This document shows, piece after piece, positions 35,733-49,119 of a DNA stretch of 64,000 nucleotides. The notes below the pieces were generated by a model. The model was not told the origin of the DNA. It saw only the letters and a list, made by a program, of their open reading frames with translations, and did not search any database. The translations under genes were made by a program, and so were the position numbers. The first letter of the stretch is position 1. Every line of letters begins with the position of its first letter. Location of the stretch: contig JAACMV010000028.1 of the NCBI GenBank assembly GCA_010909725.1, positions 248,001 to 312,000 on the forward strand, in the 5' to 3' direction. This stretch comes from Picochlorum sp. 'celeri' (taxonomy: Eukaryota > Chlorophyta > Trebouxiophyceae).

Positions 35733-37292
35733 TTACTCGCTATCGGAATCAAATGTAACCTTTGTAGCTTTTTGAGTGAAATCAACTTCTCTAAAATGTG
35801 CACCATATACTTTACTTTCCTTCTTTTTGACGGTGGTTCCGAATGCCAGAAGTTCCTCTGGGACTTTTTGATTGGCCTCTGATAGGACATTTATTAGTTC
35901 TCCTGCTCGTGGCTTGTCTCTTGCCCCTACAAACATCGTGTGAGATATTCCAGATTTTCCAGCCCTCCCAGTTCTTCCAATTCTGTGAACATAATCCTCT
36001 ATTGTCAAAGGAAAAGAATAGTTGATGACAACTTCAACATTAGGAATATCCAGGCCACGTGCTGCCACATCAGTGGCCACAAGGAGAGGTATTTCTCCTG
36101 ATTTAAACGACGAGACTGCTGCTGTCCTCTGCGCCTGGGATATGTCCCCATGGACTGCTGCAGTATTCCAACCTCTTCTTTGTAGCAGAGACTCCACCCG
36201 AACAGCCTCTTTCTTATATAACACAAAGACCAACACTCTATTTTTTCTTGATGCATGGTACTTTTTCAGCAAATCATCCAGCAGACGGTCCCGAACTTCA
36301 TGTTCAACGACCTGAACTATTTGTTTCACAGTATGGCTAGCTGACAATTCTTCTGACCCCACGGTCACTCTTGCTGGATCACACAAAAATTCAGATGCCA
36401 ATTTTTGAATCGATGATGGCCATGTTGCTGAGAACATCAGAGTTTGGCGGTCTGCCCTGATGTTTTCACAAATACTACGTATGTGAGGCTCAAACCCTAA
36501 ATCTAACATTCTGTCAGCCTCATCAAGGACCAAGTATGATACATCACTCAAGGAACAAGTTCCATCGCCAATCATATCCTCTAGACGACCAGGTGTAGCT
36601 ACAACAATACTTACACCAGATTTCATGATTTTCACTTGATCCCTTTTGGGCACACCGCCAAACAAACAAGCGCATCTGATGCCAACTTTTTGTCCTGCAT
36701 CCTCAAGTACAGAACCTATTTGCTGAGCAAGCTCTCTTGTCGGAGCAAGGACAAGAGCCACTGGGCTCCGACCATTGACGAGACCAGCGTCTATCTGAGC
36801 TTTAATATGTTTGATTGCTGGCAAGCCGAAGGCTAGAGTCTTACCACTTCCAGTGGCTGCAATCCCCACCAGGTCTCTCCCAGATAAAGCAATCGGAAGG
36901 CACTGTGATTGGATCGGCGAGGGCGTAGAAAAGTTTCTCACCGCATATAGCTCATCATCTGATAGATTGGAGTGCGCAAACTTCGCAATCGGCTTTATGT
37001 CACAATTCTTGACTCCGATTCTTCTGGTCTCTCTGAATTCACTCACCTCTGGATTCGCTAAATTCCTCACTTCCTCTGACTCAGTATACAGATCTTTAAT
37101 TATTGGTTTACTTTCAGCCGCTAACTGCCTGTCTCCGACAAGGGCCAGCATCTTCTCACCACCTGCATGCTTGACCTTGGCCGCAAGGGGTTGCGGGGTT
37201 TCAACCTTTGATCTCTTCTCTTTTTTCTCCTTCTTCTCCTTGGATGATTTTTTTGATTTTCTCTTCTTCTTCTTTTCAGGATCCTGACCCAT
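35733..37292 (-). CDS. DBP3: DEAD-box RNA helicase DBP3/RH5 type
   Basis: Nucleolar ATP-dependent RNA helicase used in pre-rRNA processing for the large subunit. A single exon of 519 residues from MGQDPEKKKKRKSKK; an apparent longer frame upstream has no ATG. The lysine-rich N-terminal tail is typical of DBP3. Helicase motifs in order: Q-motif PSPIQSQCLPIAL, motif I AATGSGKT, Ia APTRELAQQ, GG, Ib TPGRL, II VLDEADRMLDLGF, III SATWP, then RVLVFVLYKKEA, LLVATDVAARGLDIPNV and VI HRIGRTGRAGKSG. All motifs are intact. DBP3 is favoured over DBP2/DDX5 by the short lysine-rich tail and lack of RGG repeats, but the subfamily is an inference. Confidence 0.92.
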   Translation of the reverse strand: MGQDPEKKKKRKSKKSSKEKKEKKEKRSKVETPQPLAAKVKHAGGEKMLALVGDRQLAAESKPIIKDLYTESEEVRNLANPEVSEFRETRRIGVKNCDIKPIAKFAHSNLSDDELYAVRNFSTPSPIQSQCLPIALSGRDLVGIAATGSGKTLAFGLPAIKHIKAQIDAGLVNGRSPVALVLAPTRELAQQIGSVLEDAGQKVGIRCACLFGGVPKRDQVKIMKSGVSIVVATPGRLEDMIGDGTCSLSDVSYLVLDEADRMLDLGFEPHIRSICENIRADRQTLMFSATWPSSIQKLASEFLCDPARVTVGSEELSASHTVKQIVQVVEHEVRDRLLDDLLKKYHASRKNRVLVFVLYKKEAVRVESLLQRRGWNTAAVHGDISQAQRTAAVSSFKSGEIPLLVATDVAARGLDIPNVEVVINYSFPLTIEDYVHRIGRTGRAGKSGISHTMFVGARDKPRAGELINVLSEANQKVPEELLAFGTTVKKKESKVYGAHFREVDFTQKATKVTFDSDSE

Positions 37293-37894
37293 GTTGTTCC
37301 AATTGTCTTTGCACGAGAATCTTGCTATGGCCAAAGTGCAAACGAGTTCAGCGCTTTGAGCTTGTCTACAGGATATAGGGGTACGACATGAATTGAAGCT
37401 TTTATGTATCTAACGATCATGCAATTGGCGGGGTCGATGGAATGGAAAGCAGAATATTGGAACTCATGCATGCGTTGGTCAGAACTCACTTTGAAGGGAT
37501 TCAAACGATTTCCACTACAGGCTGTAATGGAAGAATGTTTCACTAAATTAAATTTGATTTGATGCAGTGCTTCGAGTGACTACACGAGTGTGCGTCAAAG
37601 GTACATTGGCAGTTTGCTTAATTAGCCACTTTTTGTGTGTACTGATGATAGGGATATCTCGGGCTCGAGATCCCAGGTCTGGACTGGGTTACAAGTCGAT
37701 GCATTGTGGCAGAGATGTGATTACTATGCAATCATTTGGTATCTCCCAGTCACTAGGTCAGTAGACAGGTTTTACAATCCCACCTCCGTGACACCAATAT
37801 TCAACATCCAATTCAAAATCTATATGTACTTACAATGTACTCAACGAGAAAAGATGATGTACACTTGGATATTAGAAAGCATGTGTGGTTGCAT
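37293..37894. other. interval between DBP3 and PDH E1-alpha
   Basis: About 600 bases between same-strand (minus) genes: the DBP3 promoter/leader and the PDH E1-alpha 3' UTR. No convincing exon or RNA gene; short plus-strand frames at 37567-37764 and 37635-38126 are shadows. Confidence 0.4.
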
Positions 37895-39240
37895 CTATGA
37901 GATATCTGCGGTTCCTGAGGTGAATCCTGGGTGTTCATATCTGTATCGACCATCAGGGGCGATACCAAAGCCCTTTGGATCGGTGAAGACGTTCTCCAAA
38001 AGTTGGCTCATATCAGGCTTTGGAGATTCGTCAGCAAACTCCACAGCATCATCAACTTCGGCAAGCACCTCTTTCTCAATCTCCTTGATCTCCTCTTCGG
38101 TGGCAATGCCATTCTTCAACAAGTAATCTTTCATACGTGGAATAGGATCTCGCTTTTGATAATGCTCCTTTTCTTCCTTGGATCGCAATTCATCAGGGTC
38201 AGCAAGAGAATGGCCTCTGAAACGATATGTCTCGCATTCAATCAGAGTTGGTCCTTCACCTCGGCGAGCTCTTGCAATCGCTTCCATAGCTACTTCTCTC
38301 ACTTTTAATACATCCATTCCATCCACATGTACACCTGGCATGCCAAATGCATTTCCCTTCTTATAAATATGCGGTTCCGAGTCACCATAGGAACTGCCAG
38401 TCGCACGTGAATGGCTCATACCAATAGCCCACTTGTTATTCTCCACCACAAAGATGCATGGAAGCTTGTACAATGAGGCCATATTCAAAGACTCATAAAA
38501 TTGTCCCACATTACAGGTTCCATCTCCAAAGAAGTTAACAGCCACGCTGTCGCAATCCTCCTCTCCAAGAACTCTTCTTCTGTAGGCACAGGAAAAGGCC
38601 GCTCCCAGTCCAACAGGGATACCCTCCCCGATGAAAGCATATCCTCCCAGAAGACCATGCTCCTTGTCAAACATATGCATGGAACCACCCTGCCCACGGC
38701 ATACTCCAGTCTTCTTTCCAAACAACTCTGCCATGACCTTCCTGGCAGATACACCTTTTGACAAGGCATGCACGTGATCACGGTACGTAGAAGACACATA
38801 GTCATCTTTTCGCAGACAAGCCTTGATCACCCCTGCAGGAAGCGATGTTCGTCACAATGTTCTATCAGTCATGAACCCAAACCTAAGAGAAAATTCGTAC
38901 CAGTCGAAACAGCCTCCTGTCCCGAGTACAGATGTACAAAACCAAACATTTTCCCTCTGTAATACATCTGTGCACACATCTCCTCGAATTCCCTTCCAAG
39001 AACCATGTCTCTGTAGAGTTCCTTGGCATCTTCTGCGCTGATCTTCTGCTGTCCTTGGGACTTCTGCGGAGCAGCCGTTGCGTGGACTCTTGTGGTTGCT
39101 CTGACAGCCACATTTCTCTTTCTACTGCAAAATCTGTTGGCCGTAGTCGCAATCGTGAACTGGGATGGAACAGCCAGAACTGACACTTGTTGGCGCACCG
39201 AAGTGCTAGCACTCCTGGAAGTCACTGTGATTGGCCGCAT
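37895..39240 (-). CDS. PDHA: plastid pyruvate dehydrogenase E1 component, alpha subunit
   Basis: Thiamine-dependent decarboxylation of pyruvate, the first step of acetyl-CoA supply for plastid fatty-acid synthesis. Two exons (39240-38901, 38832-37895) give 425 residues. The N-terminus [18 protein letters not shown], with further Arg/Ser/Thr-rich sequence to about residue 60, is a plastid transit peptide. Core: [75 protein letters not shown], and the TPP/Mg signature [20 protein letters not shown] ending at ENNKWAIGM. The heterotetramer partner E1-beta is not in the window. Absence of the mitochondrial-type phosphorylation loop fits the plastid form, though I judge this from similarity rather than alignment. 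Confidence 0.96.
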
Positions 39241-39576
39241 TTCTGATGTGGCGCCGACTTTTATTCCACTTCGATCGAAATGTGTTGAAAATTTTCTTGT
39301 TTACCTTGCTCCTTCATGAGTGAGCAAGCAATCGCAGGTACATCATTGAGCGAACTTCCTCGACAGTGTGTAGTGTCCTCGATCAACTCAGTCTTTTGAA
39401 GGGCACTGTTTCTGGAGTCCAGAGCGTTCGGGGCGCATGTCATTCCGGATAAGCAATGCCGGTGATGGGAACATGACTCATGCCGTGACATGCTCATTCG
39501 GAGGCAGAATCATGCGTCTATACATGCCGCTGTCGCTGATTTCAGTATGTGGGGGGATTAGAATTCTTTTGTACTG
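39241..39576. promoter_or_regulatory. divergent promoter region, PDH E1-alpha / SDR
   Basis: 336 bases between the start codons of two divergent genes, so both promoters must lie here or in the leaders. I see no defined motif. The call is from gene geometry alone. Confidence 0.4.
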
Positions 39577-40665
39577 ATGGGAATGGAGAAGACAACGGCT
39601 CTAGTGACTGGAGGGACAAGTGGGATTGGATATGCCTGTGCTCTTCAACTGGCTAGTAGGGATATACGAGTGATACTGGGTGCGAGAGATAAAGAGAAGG
39701 GAGAAAACGCAGTCAAAAAGATCAAAGAAGAGGTACATGGGGCAGATGTGCACCTTGGGCCAGTGCTGGACCTCTCCAAGCAGGATTCCATCAGGAACTT
39801 TGTGAAAAAGTACAAGTGGCCTCTCCATGTTCTCGTGAACAATGCTGGCGTGAATAGATCAGATGATCAGCAGTACCAAGGCATTGTTCCTCATATTGTT
39901 CAGGTAAATTTTCTCGGTCCATTCTTGTTGACGAGGTTACTGGAGAGAAAGATGATGAAGCATGCGGGGAGAGCTCGTGTTCAATCTAGAGTAGTGAATG
40001 TTTCCTCCGTGATGCATAGGTTGACTAAATATCAGGGAGCAAAGTATTTCTTACAAGGGTCCAATCCAGCGTCACTGTACGCAGATAGTAAATTTGCTAA
40101 TGTTCTGTTCACCTCAGAGCTTGACTCCAGGTGGGGCCCATTTGGGATACAATCAGTTGCAGTAGATCCAGGATCAGTGGTTACAGGAATTTGGAAAGGT
40201 AGCAGATGGGAACGCGGACCATGGTCTTGGATATTAAATAGTCTATTTGCTCCAGCTAGTGACGGGGCAGTGTCTGTGGTTCACGCAGCCACAGTTGATC
40301 AGAATGACAGCCCATTTCACAAAGGCCTACCACGGAAAATGCAATCACGCAGCAGAAATAGTAGCATATCTGCTATTGATCACCGCGAAAATAGCTTCAG
40401 ATATTATGCAAGAGGTGCATTTTCCTGGCCGACATTGACACACATGCCAAGCACAGCAACAATCAGTGATCATGGAATCATTGCAAAGATGATGGCTGCC
40501 AATGCACTCATACACGCAGCTATCGATTGGCCGCTTCGCCGACTTTTATTCAATAGAGTGGGTTGCAAAACCATCCCAGTGCAGGCAAACAAAGCAGCTT
40601 ATGATGCAGAGCAAGCAGAGCAGTTGTGGAATATGTCAACCAAGCTGGTAGGACTGAAACAATGA
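39577..40665 (+). CDS. short-chain dehydrogenase/reductase (retinol dehydrogenase/WWOX-like)
   Basis: Intronless, 362 residues. NAD(P)-binding TALVTGGTSGIGYACALQLA, then VILGARD (suggesting NADPH preference), VLDLSKQDSIRNFV, VLVNNAGVN, VNFLGPFLLT, VVNVSSVMH and the catalytic YADSKFAN (YxxxK), followed by VAVDPGSVVTGIWK. This is the classical SDR fold seen in the retinol-dehydrogenase-like and protochlorophyllide-reductase-like groups. A ~70-residue insertion after the core (RSRNSSISAIDHRENSFRY...) and a C-terminal KAAYDAEQAEQLWNMSTKLV helix typical of the retinol dehydrogenase group follow. No transit peptide is seen. The substrate cannot be told from sequence. It ends 18 bases from the convergent CIAO2B stop. 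Confidence 0.9.
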   Translation: MGMEKTTALVTGGTSGIGYACALQLASRDIRVILGARDKEKGENAVKKIKEEVHGADVHLGPVLDLSKQDSIRNFVKKYKWPLHVLVNNAGVNRSDDQQYQGIVPHIVQVNFLGPFLLTRLLERKMMKHAGRARVQSRVVNVSSVMHRLTKYQGAKYFLQGSNPASLYADSKFANVLFTSELDSRWGPFGIQSVAVDPGSVVTGIWKGSRWERGPWSWILNSLFAPASDGAVSVVHAATVDQNDSPFHKGLPRKMQSRSRNSSISAIDHRENSFRYYARGAFSWPTLTHMPSTATISDHGIIAKMMAANALIHAAIDWPLRRLLFNRVGCKTIPVQANKAAYDAEQAEQLWNMSTKLVGLKQ

Positions 40666-40683
40666 TTTTGCCTTCACCATCCA

Positions 40684-41298
40684 CTACGACTGTCTATTCA
40701 AGCATTTGCATACCATCGCGAGCAATGAAGGATTCTCTAGCGCCGCCGCGACCCGTTCTTTGTCATTCAGCTGCTTGTTTACTGCAACCTCAGTTGCATG
40801 GCTCCCTGGAGAGAGGGTCACATCCAATTTAAACCTTTCGGGTAAGCTTTTAGACAGTTTTACTCTGATGCATAGACCAATTAACGTTGCCATGGAACAA
40901 TGCTCAACAGTTGGAGTGAATTGTACTCGAACTGTCCCAAAGTTGTCGTCAACTTGTATGTCTTTATCTGACACAACGTTCAACTGCTCCAACGAGTAAG
41001 GATGTTCTGGATCTACTATATCTCTTATATGCTGAAATAAAAAATAACAAAGAGTAAAAGTGAGATAGGTGAAGTTCGGTGTAAGAGATTAAGCAAACAA
41101 AAGAACTCACTTCGTAAATTTCCTGAGAGTCAATCAACTCTCGAACGTCCTCCCGAATATCCTGGGTTCCACTCTCCTGCTTACCAATTAAATGGTTGAT
41201 TATCTTCCAGAATTCAAATAACAATGTCAGGAATGACGCACTCTCGTCGTAGTTTTCTTCTCATGGATAACTGGACTTGGATTGATGAGCTGGTTCAT
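40684..41298 (-). CDS. CIAO2B: CIAO2B/MIP18/AE7 cytosolic iron-sulfur assembly targeting factor
   Basis: Part of the CIA targeting complex (with MMS19 and CIAO1) that delivers Fe-S clusters to cytosolic and nuclear proteins. Three minus-strand exons (41298-41242, 41176-41111, 41031-40684) give 156 residues, the usual length. The start [15 protein letters not shown] matches the family's N-terminal NPxxY/H segment. Exon 3 begins [20 protein letters not shown] and continues [20 protein letters not shown], with the reactive cysteine of [10 protein letters not shown], then [20 protein letters not shown] and [14 protein letters not shown]. Exon 2 (22 codons, [10 protein letters not shown]...QEIYE) fits both flanking phases. 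For the exon 2 acceptor, AAGCAG is preferred to GGTAAG three bases upstream. Confidence 0.95.
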
Positions 41299-41509
41299 TA
41301 CAATTGTATATATTCCTTGATTTTTACATTACCATTCATAATAAATTTTTTAATGAGACCGAAGCAGCTGCACCAAGGTTTCATCGAGCAGAAAGCGTGA
41401 TTCTGAAGCACCAGTATGCATGTGCAATGCACTCTGTGCATCCTCTCACCCTTGCAAGGGACCGCGCATCCTTTCTGAAGGTATGACCATGTGTTTTGAA
41501 ATTGGTCAA

Positions 41510-43082
41510 TCATGAGAAATGACTTAGAGCATCCTTGAAACTAACCCGCCACATGAAAGCCCTGCTCAAAACTAGTTCAATCTCCCTTTCAGTCCAACCT
41601 TCTGTTGGGCAATGTTGGAGGAACATGATGATTCCCTGGAAATCCTTTTCCCTAAGTTCAGGAGCCCAACTGAGAAGAAATGAGGAAAGGACGTATATCA
41701 GAAAATCTTTGAGCGCTGGGCCTTCTGACAAATATGTATCCCAAATTCTAATACCAAGGTTGAATGGGAGTTCTCTAAGCAGCAAACAGTTTACCCACCT
41801 AAATGCAAACTGCATGTAATGTACTCCCTCTAAAGAAAAATGCTTTGCTATGGATCCCTCGACCCTGGAGACAAGCTCCTCCACATGGAATAACGTCCTC
41901 TGAATACCAGGCTGAGCATATGTATAATGATCTTGGATACCATCAAGTAGCTTGCAAAGGCACCAGTACGAATCCGCTTCAATATCTAATATTTCGTCAT
42001 CAGAGAGTACGTTTACATTCACATTGTCTATACTGCTGCTGCAATGCCTCTCAGATGTAAAGATTGCCAGAAAAGGAGTTGCCAAATCATTTATTCCCTG
42101 AACATATCCACTTGCAGGGTGTCGGATGCCCCAAATGAGTAAAATGCGCTCCAATGACTTTTGTATTCTACTTTGATGAAAAAATGGTACATTAGGCGCT
42201 GTCCTTGGAACATCAACCACAACTTGTCGGAATGCATTCTCTTCATCACTTGCTTGTGAGATACCTGATACATCTGAAATATTTGAGATGGCCGCAATGC
42301 TATCATAGTAATCTGGCACAAAGTTTTTGTATTCCTTTCGTTTCCGAATGAGAACCTGCTCTCGCAAGTCCCTATTAGGGGGAACATATCCCAAAAGCAA
42401 ACGCCAGCACACAGGTCTGAATTCTGGTGGTATACCACTCCATGATAGCTCGCGGAGTTGCTCAATGTCAACAATCTTCTCATCCAATAGTTTCGCAAAC
42501 TTCTCCGTTCTTGGCGCGCTCATACTTCTATACGCAGATACTGAGACGTCTTCTGACTGCCTTTCCAAGCTTGCAGAAATCATATCAGCCTTCGATGTGG
42601 TTGCACTCCGTGCTGCATAGGGGTGTGGCACCTCAAGCATTGCGTCAGAAGAGTCTCTTCGAAGTTTCTACGTCAAAATACCGATGTCACGTGAAGCATA
42701 CTCGTGGGATCGGTCAAACCAAAACAACATGCGCAGACATCGGGACCTTGAAATCGGGTATTTGAGTACTTACCTGCATATCTGACTCATATTTTGCATC
42801 TATATGAGATCTATTACTGTACTCGTCATTTCCAGAGGCATCCTGACCTGAATTGAGAGTCTCCCCAACTGCCCGAGACGAGTGTATTCTCCCCGGAAAT
42901 CCCCTCAATTCGAAACTGCTGCATCAAGATGGATACGTATTTCCTAATACAATCCTTGATTTGGCTGCTTTCGTCAAATGGAAGTCTTCCGGCAACCTGA
43001 ACAAGCCCAGAACTACGTACCTTTGCCCTCCAAGGCTTTCGGGAGTAGAATCGCCCGTTTGTTGCGAATTAAACCCTTGCAT
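41510..43082 (-). CDS. TBC-domain Rab GTPase-activating protein, TBC1D22-like
   Basis: Accelerates GTP hydrolysis by Rab GTPases at Golgi/endosomal membranes. Three minus-strand exons (43082-43021, 42918-42774, 42667-41510) give 454 residues, starting MQGFNSQQTGDSTPES. The first ~115 residues are Ser-rich and disordered. TBC domain from about 150: LSWSGIPPEFRPVCWRLLLG, the arginine finger in VVVDVPRTAPN (IxxDxxR), the glutamine finger in SGYVQGINDLATPF (YxQ), and HYMQFAFRWVNCLLLRELPF with IRIWDTYLSEG. Both catalytic fingers are intact. KFAKLLDEKIVDIEQLRELS before the domain and the overall layout resemble TBC1D22A/B (GYP1 group). The first two exons are hand-built but restore the frame at both junctions. 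Confidence 0.9.
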
Positions 43083-43400
43083 ACAAATTATATCTGTATG
43101 TAAAAGTGCATCCTGGCGCACCGGGTTTGTAGCCTTGCCTAGATGAGCTCCCCAATGGAGGCTCTCATTGGTCTGGAGAATTCAATGGAGGGACTCACAG
43201 GCATGCTTTTTCCTTGTTGAACCTAGGGATCAACGCTTTGAGAAAGAGTGAAAGATCATGTTTCTTCTCATATGCCTCATTCATTCCTGTAGTTAGGCTA
43301 CGCCGGAGACCAAAAAGTCAACCTTGATTCTACACAAATCTCAGTGGGATAGAGCGACCTCTCCTCTTACAGATTTTCAAACCAGGATCTCTAGTGAGAC
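43083..43400. promoter_or_regulatory. divergent promoter region, TBC protein / kinesin
   Basis: About 320 bases separate two divergent start codons. No specific element recognised; the role is inferred from gene orientation. Confidence 0.35.
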
Positions 43401-45300
43401 ATGGGGGAGAATCGAATGCCGCTGGGAAGTGTTCCTCCCGATCCAAAACAAAGACAAAGGAGCTCCGGGAATAATGGTGTATTCCATCCGGAACAACTGC
43501 AAGGCAACAAAGTCAGTGCCGGGTTTGAATCAGACTCTGATGTCGATAGCACCTTTGGGAAGGGCTATGGAATGTCTTGCACATTCCTGGACGAATCACT
43601 GAATCAAAATATGAATTATGCTTCCCCCTCAGCAAGAGGTTTTGATGGAGGGGGAAGTGGAGAAGTAGGGACCAGATCAGCTGCTGCCAGTTGTGTAGTG
43701 CCCCCTTCTTCTACATCAGCACTGAGCTGGAGAGTCATGAACACGCACGACTCTCACATCCTTGAATCTGATACAGCAATACATGATCATCCTGAAATTT
43801 CAGGTGATCTGCTCGGTTTAAAAAGGAAGGCGAAGAGAAATGTTTCAACACGAACTGTGCGTGGGAAACAAGGGAGGCTGAGATGTGGTTATGCAAACAC
43901 CGTACTGAATATGCCTTGGTCAGCACCTTCGATGATGGAGGGATACGACCACGATGCCACAAGTAATGTATCCAAATTTGATGTAGTTGCTCGGATTCGA
44001 CCTTTGAATGATCTTGAAATCTCGTCAGGAGCTGAAGCATGCATGGATATTGTCCAGCAAGAGCAAGATGGGGACCTCCTCAGAGTTTTTCGCACATCTT
44101 CCAGGGAAAGACAAACTCCAGAAAAAGAGATCAGCTCATTGTTGCAAAATAACTTTTCTTTCAGATCTTGCATCGCCCCTGATGAGGGTCAGGACGTGGT
44201 GTTTGACAAGTGTGGACTACCAAAATTGATTGATGATGCTCTGGATGGAATCAACGTCACCATCTTCGCGGTACGTCTCTCCCACAAGATGTTGAATAAG
44301 GTGTATGACGTATCGTGCTATAACGAAACGTTTCAATATACAGTACGGGCAAACTGGATCGGGAAAAACGTTTACAATTCATGGTAGCCAGCCCAGGGAT
44401 AATGCAGGTCTCAGCACAAAGGGTTCTGATTGCAATGGTATTATTCCCAACTCACTTAGATACTTATTCAAAAAAATATATGAAGCAAACGGCACGGCTA
44501 TATCCTGCGGAGCTTCTTACTCAGAAATTTATAATGAGGCTATCTATGACCTGCTCATCACAATGGGAAACAGCCCCTTGCGGTTAAAATGGGCAGCGGG
44601 AGAAGGCTTTTGTGTACCGGATTTGCATATACAGCCCTGCAACACGCTGGAAGATGCTGAAGCTGTTGTATCTCTTGGCAATCGCCGCAGGCGCCAGCGT
44701 GCCCACCTTTTGAATACATCATCCAGCAGAAGTCACACCATACTCACATTATATCTACATCGCTCTACGCAAGGGTCTGAAACATATAAATCAGGTAAAA
44801 TCAATTTTGTTGATCTCGCTGGAAGCGAGAAATTGAAAGAAACCTGCTCTGAGGGTTTGACTGCAACAAAAGAGACTACTCATATCAACAAGTCTCTTTT
44901 CCTTCTTGGAAAAGTCATTTGCGCCCTAGCTTCTGGACAGTCCAAGAATCTAATACCTTATCGAGAATCAAAATTGACAAAAATGCTCTTTGGCTCCATG
45001 GTCAGTCCATCCAAATGCCTCATGATAGCATGCTGCTCTCCAAGGTGTGTGTGTGTCTCAAAAGCCTTCTGTAACCACCTGTTTCTCTGCTCCTACAACT
45101 ATAAGATGCTATGCAGTGACAGCCATGTAGACGAAAGCATTAAAACATTGCAATATGCAGCAAAAGCTAGAAATATTGCCTCTGTACCAATTGTACATTC
45201 CAATCCAGGCGAGACAACTATTGCTGCCTTGGAGCGAGAAATCAAAATCCTTAGAACAGAGATCAGTCTACTCAAAGCCAGAGGTCCAAGGAATATGTAG
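43401..45300 (+). CDS. kinesin motor protein, short form
   Basis: Microtubule motor ATPase. Three exons (43401-44270, 44344-45044, 45117-45300) give 584 residues. The first ~190 residues are a Ser-rich non-motor head. The motor starts FDVVARIRPLNDLE; after IDDALDGINVTIFA the intron is removed to give YGQTGSGKTFTIHG (P-loop), then SYSEIYNEAIYDLL, switch I NTSSSRSHTILTLY, switch II INFVDLAGSEKLKE, INKSLFLLGKVICAL, IPYRESKLTKML, and SIKTLQYAAKARNI. A single short coiled segment (TTIAALEREIKILRTEISLL) ends the protein: no long stalk and no tail domain. The motor is therefore C-terminal-proximal but N-motor in topology. I cannot assign the kinesin subfamily with confidence. Confidence 0.93.
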
Positions 45301-45693
45301 AGACCACATCTTGTTGAAGTTTGAGGAAAAGCCATCTATCAATGTATATATCTGCATCGATCAGTCAGGCAATCTGTGAAAAAGCATTGAGCACATCTGC
45401 CAAGGATGAATTCATAATCATGATGCCTTGCTTGAAGGCCTCCTAGGAGGGGTCGACTCAACCAGGTCATGTGTAGGCTGGTACCCTAGGGAAGATTACA
45501 CTCTCTATCAAACAACCCCTTCCATGGGTGATGGCTCTCTATTTCAGCCGATGCCCAAAAGATACTTGCCATGCAGTGGGGTTCCGCTGTGTCAGCAATG
45601 AAATATATTAACAGTTACATCAAAACATATATTCATACAAAACCTTTCATCAGAAAACCATCTCGTGTATTTGCAGCCAGTAACAAGACAAGC
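45301..45693. other. interval between kinesin and enolase genes
   Basis: About 390 bases on the same strand: kinesin 3' end and enolase promoter/leader. A TTGCAG at 45671-45676 could be a 5'-UTR acceptor just upstream of the tiny first coding exon. Nothing else seen. Confidence 0.4.
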
Positions 45694-47401
<1,708 letters not shown>

Positions 47402-47642
47402 AATCTTGAAAGGAGTTGAGGAAGCCTTCCATTCCAAATTCGATCATGTGTTTTTTTGTTGGAATCTTCATAGAAGGAGTCTTTTCCAGGCAGCGAAACA
47501 CCAGTGCAGGCATTTTGAATAAGGTTATCAAGTAAAACCTTCTCGTATGTAATATATCGAATATGAAATTTTCACAGAAGTGATTTTATTCCTGTGTGCT
47601 GCGCAAGTCTAACCAAAAGAGGGCTTTGGCGCAAGAGAATTC

Positions 47643-48753
47643 ATGGCTAGTTCTTCAGTTGTTTTGGCTACGGCTGGGTATGATCATACAATAAGGTACT
47701 TGAAATACCCATAAATCATGATATTTATGTCTGGCGGAATCCTGGATCATTTACAGGGCGAACTTGCACCGCGAAACCCTTCGACTCCTGGGGTCCCCCC
47801 CCCTCGCAAACTTTACATCGAATGCCGTTTCTCATGCTAATGTATCCACATGGTAATGCTGTAGATTTTGGGAGGCGACAACGGGCATTTGTTACAGGAC
47901 ATTGCAGTATCCGGATAGCCAAGTGAACACACTGCAAATTGCAGCAGACAAGAGCCTTGTTGCTGCTGCTGGAAATCCTCATGTTAGGTTATACGAGGTA
48001 AATTCTAACAATGCTCAGCCGATTGTGTCATATGACGGACATTCAGCAAGTGTTACTACAGTTGGTTTCGAGAAGAACGGAACATGGATGTACAGTTCAA
48101 GTGAAGATGGAACTGTAAAAATTTGGGATTTGCGAGCACCGGGACCACAGAGAGAGTTTGAGCACAAGTCCGCAGTCAATCATGTGATTCTTCATCCAAT
48201 AAATCAGCACGAGCTGATTTCAGGTGATCAGAATGGTAATATAAGGGTTTGGGATCTCACAGCGGGGGCTTGTTCTTGCGAGCTGGTTCCTGAGGTAGGA
48301 GTTCCGGTGAGGTCACTGACAATAGCTCCAGATGGGTCTTTACTGGTCGCGGCAAACAACTCAGGAACATGCTATGTCTGGAAAACGCTTCAAGGTATGA
48401 ATACTACTACACAGTTTGAGCCTTTACACAAGTTAAAAGCTCATGGTACATACATTCTGAAGTGTCTGTTGAGTCCGGATGTAAGACAATTAGCTACAGC
48501 GTCAGCGGACAAAACAATAAAGTTATGGAATTTGGATGGTTTTACACTTGATAGAACGCTTACTGGACATCAAAGATGGGTGTGGGACTGTGTATTTTCA
48601 GTGGATGCAGCTTACTTGGTGACGGCAAGCTCTGACTGCTCTGCTAGATTATGGGATCTATCATCGGGTGATGCTATTCGGGTATACAGTGGGCATCATA
48701 AAGCATGTGTTGCATGTGCTCTAAACGACAGTGCTCTTGACGGATCTGTTTGA
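47643..48753 (+). CDS. LST8: LST8 WD40 subunit of TOR kinase complex
   Basis: Binds and stabilises the TOR kinase domain; part of TORC1/TORC2 nutrient signalling. Two exons (47643-47695, 47865-48753) give 313 residues, the length of LST8. The start [20 protein letters not shown] is split by a 169-nt intron in ATA-AG/A-TTT-TGG. Seven WD repeats follow: [100 protein letters not shown], and [20 protein letters not shown]. The strict repeat number and small size match LST8 rather than other WD40 proteins. The intron contains a C9 tract but no other structure. Confidence 0.95.
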
Positions 48754-49119
48754 ATGCATTATTTTGATTTAAGATACACATGTACTATTAGTTGTTATTA
48801 AAACAGGCTACTCAAATGCCTAGCAGGTCTATTGACTACATTTTAGATGCATCCTTCTTCTCTGGAATCTCCCAAGTACTTGGTGCAAGCGTGCGAGTTT
48901 ACGGTCTTGCACGAGAAACCATGGAGCGAAATGAAAATGCAGTAGTGAAAAGATGTCACAGATTCGTCAACGTATCTTGGTTATTCGGACAAATGGTTGT
49001 GCTACATCTGCAGACCATTTCTTTTTGGATGCATCAGGATCTGTCATACGTCTCAGTTATCCTTGTAAAAACTGCGTTGCTAAGGTTGCCTTAACCTCTC
49101 AATCATCTTATAATGTGAA
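48754..49119. other. interval between convergent LST8 and MOS1-like genes
   Basis: About 370 bases between two stop codons. Open frames in the plus direction (48792-49138) have no start context or signature. Probably the two 3' UTRs. Confidence 0.4.

Noticed and set aside
37134..37334. DBP3 start at 37334
   Set aside because: The longer frame begins with TTG; the first ATG is at 37292 and starts the lysine-rich tail typical of the family.
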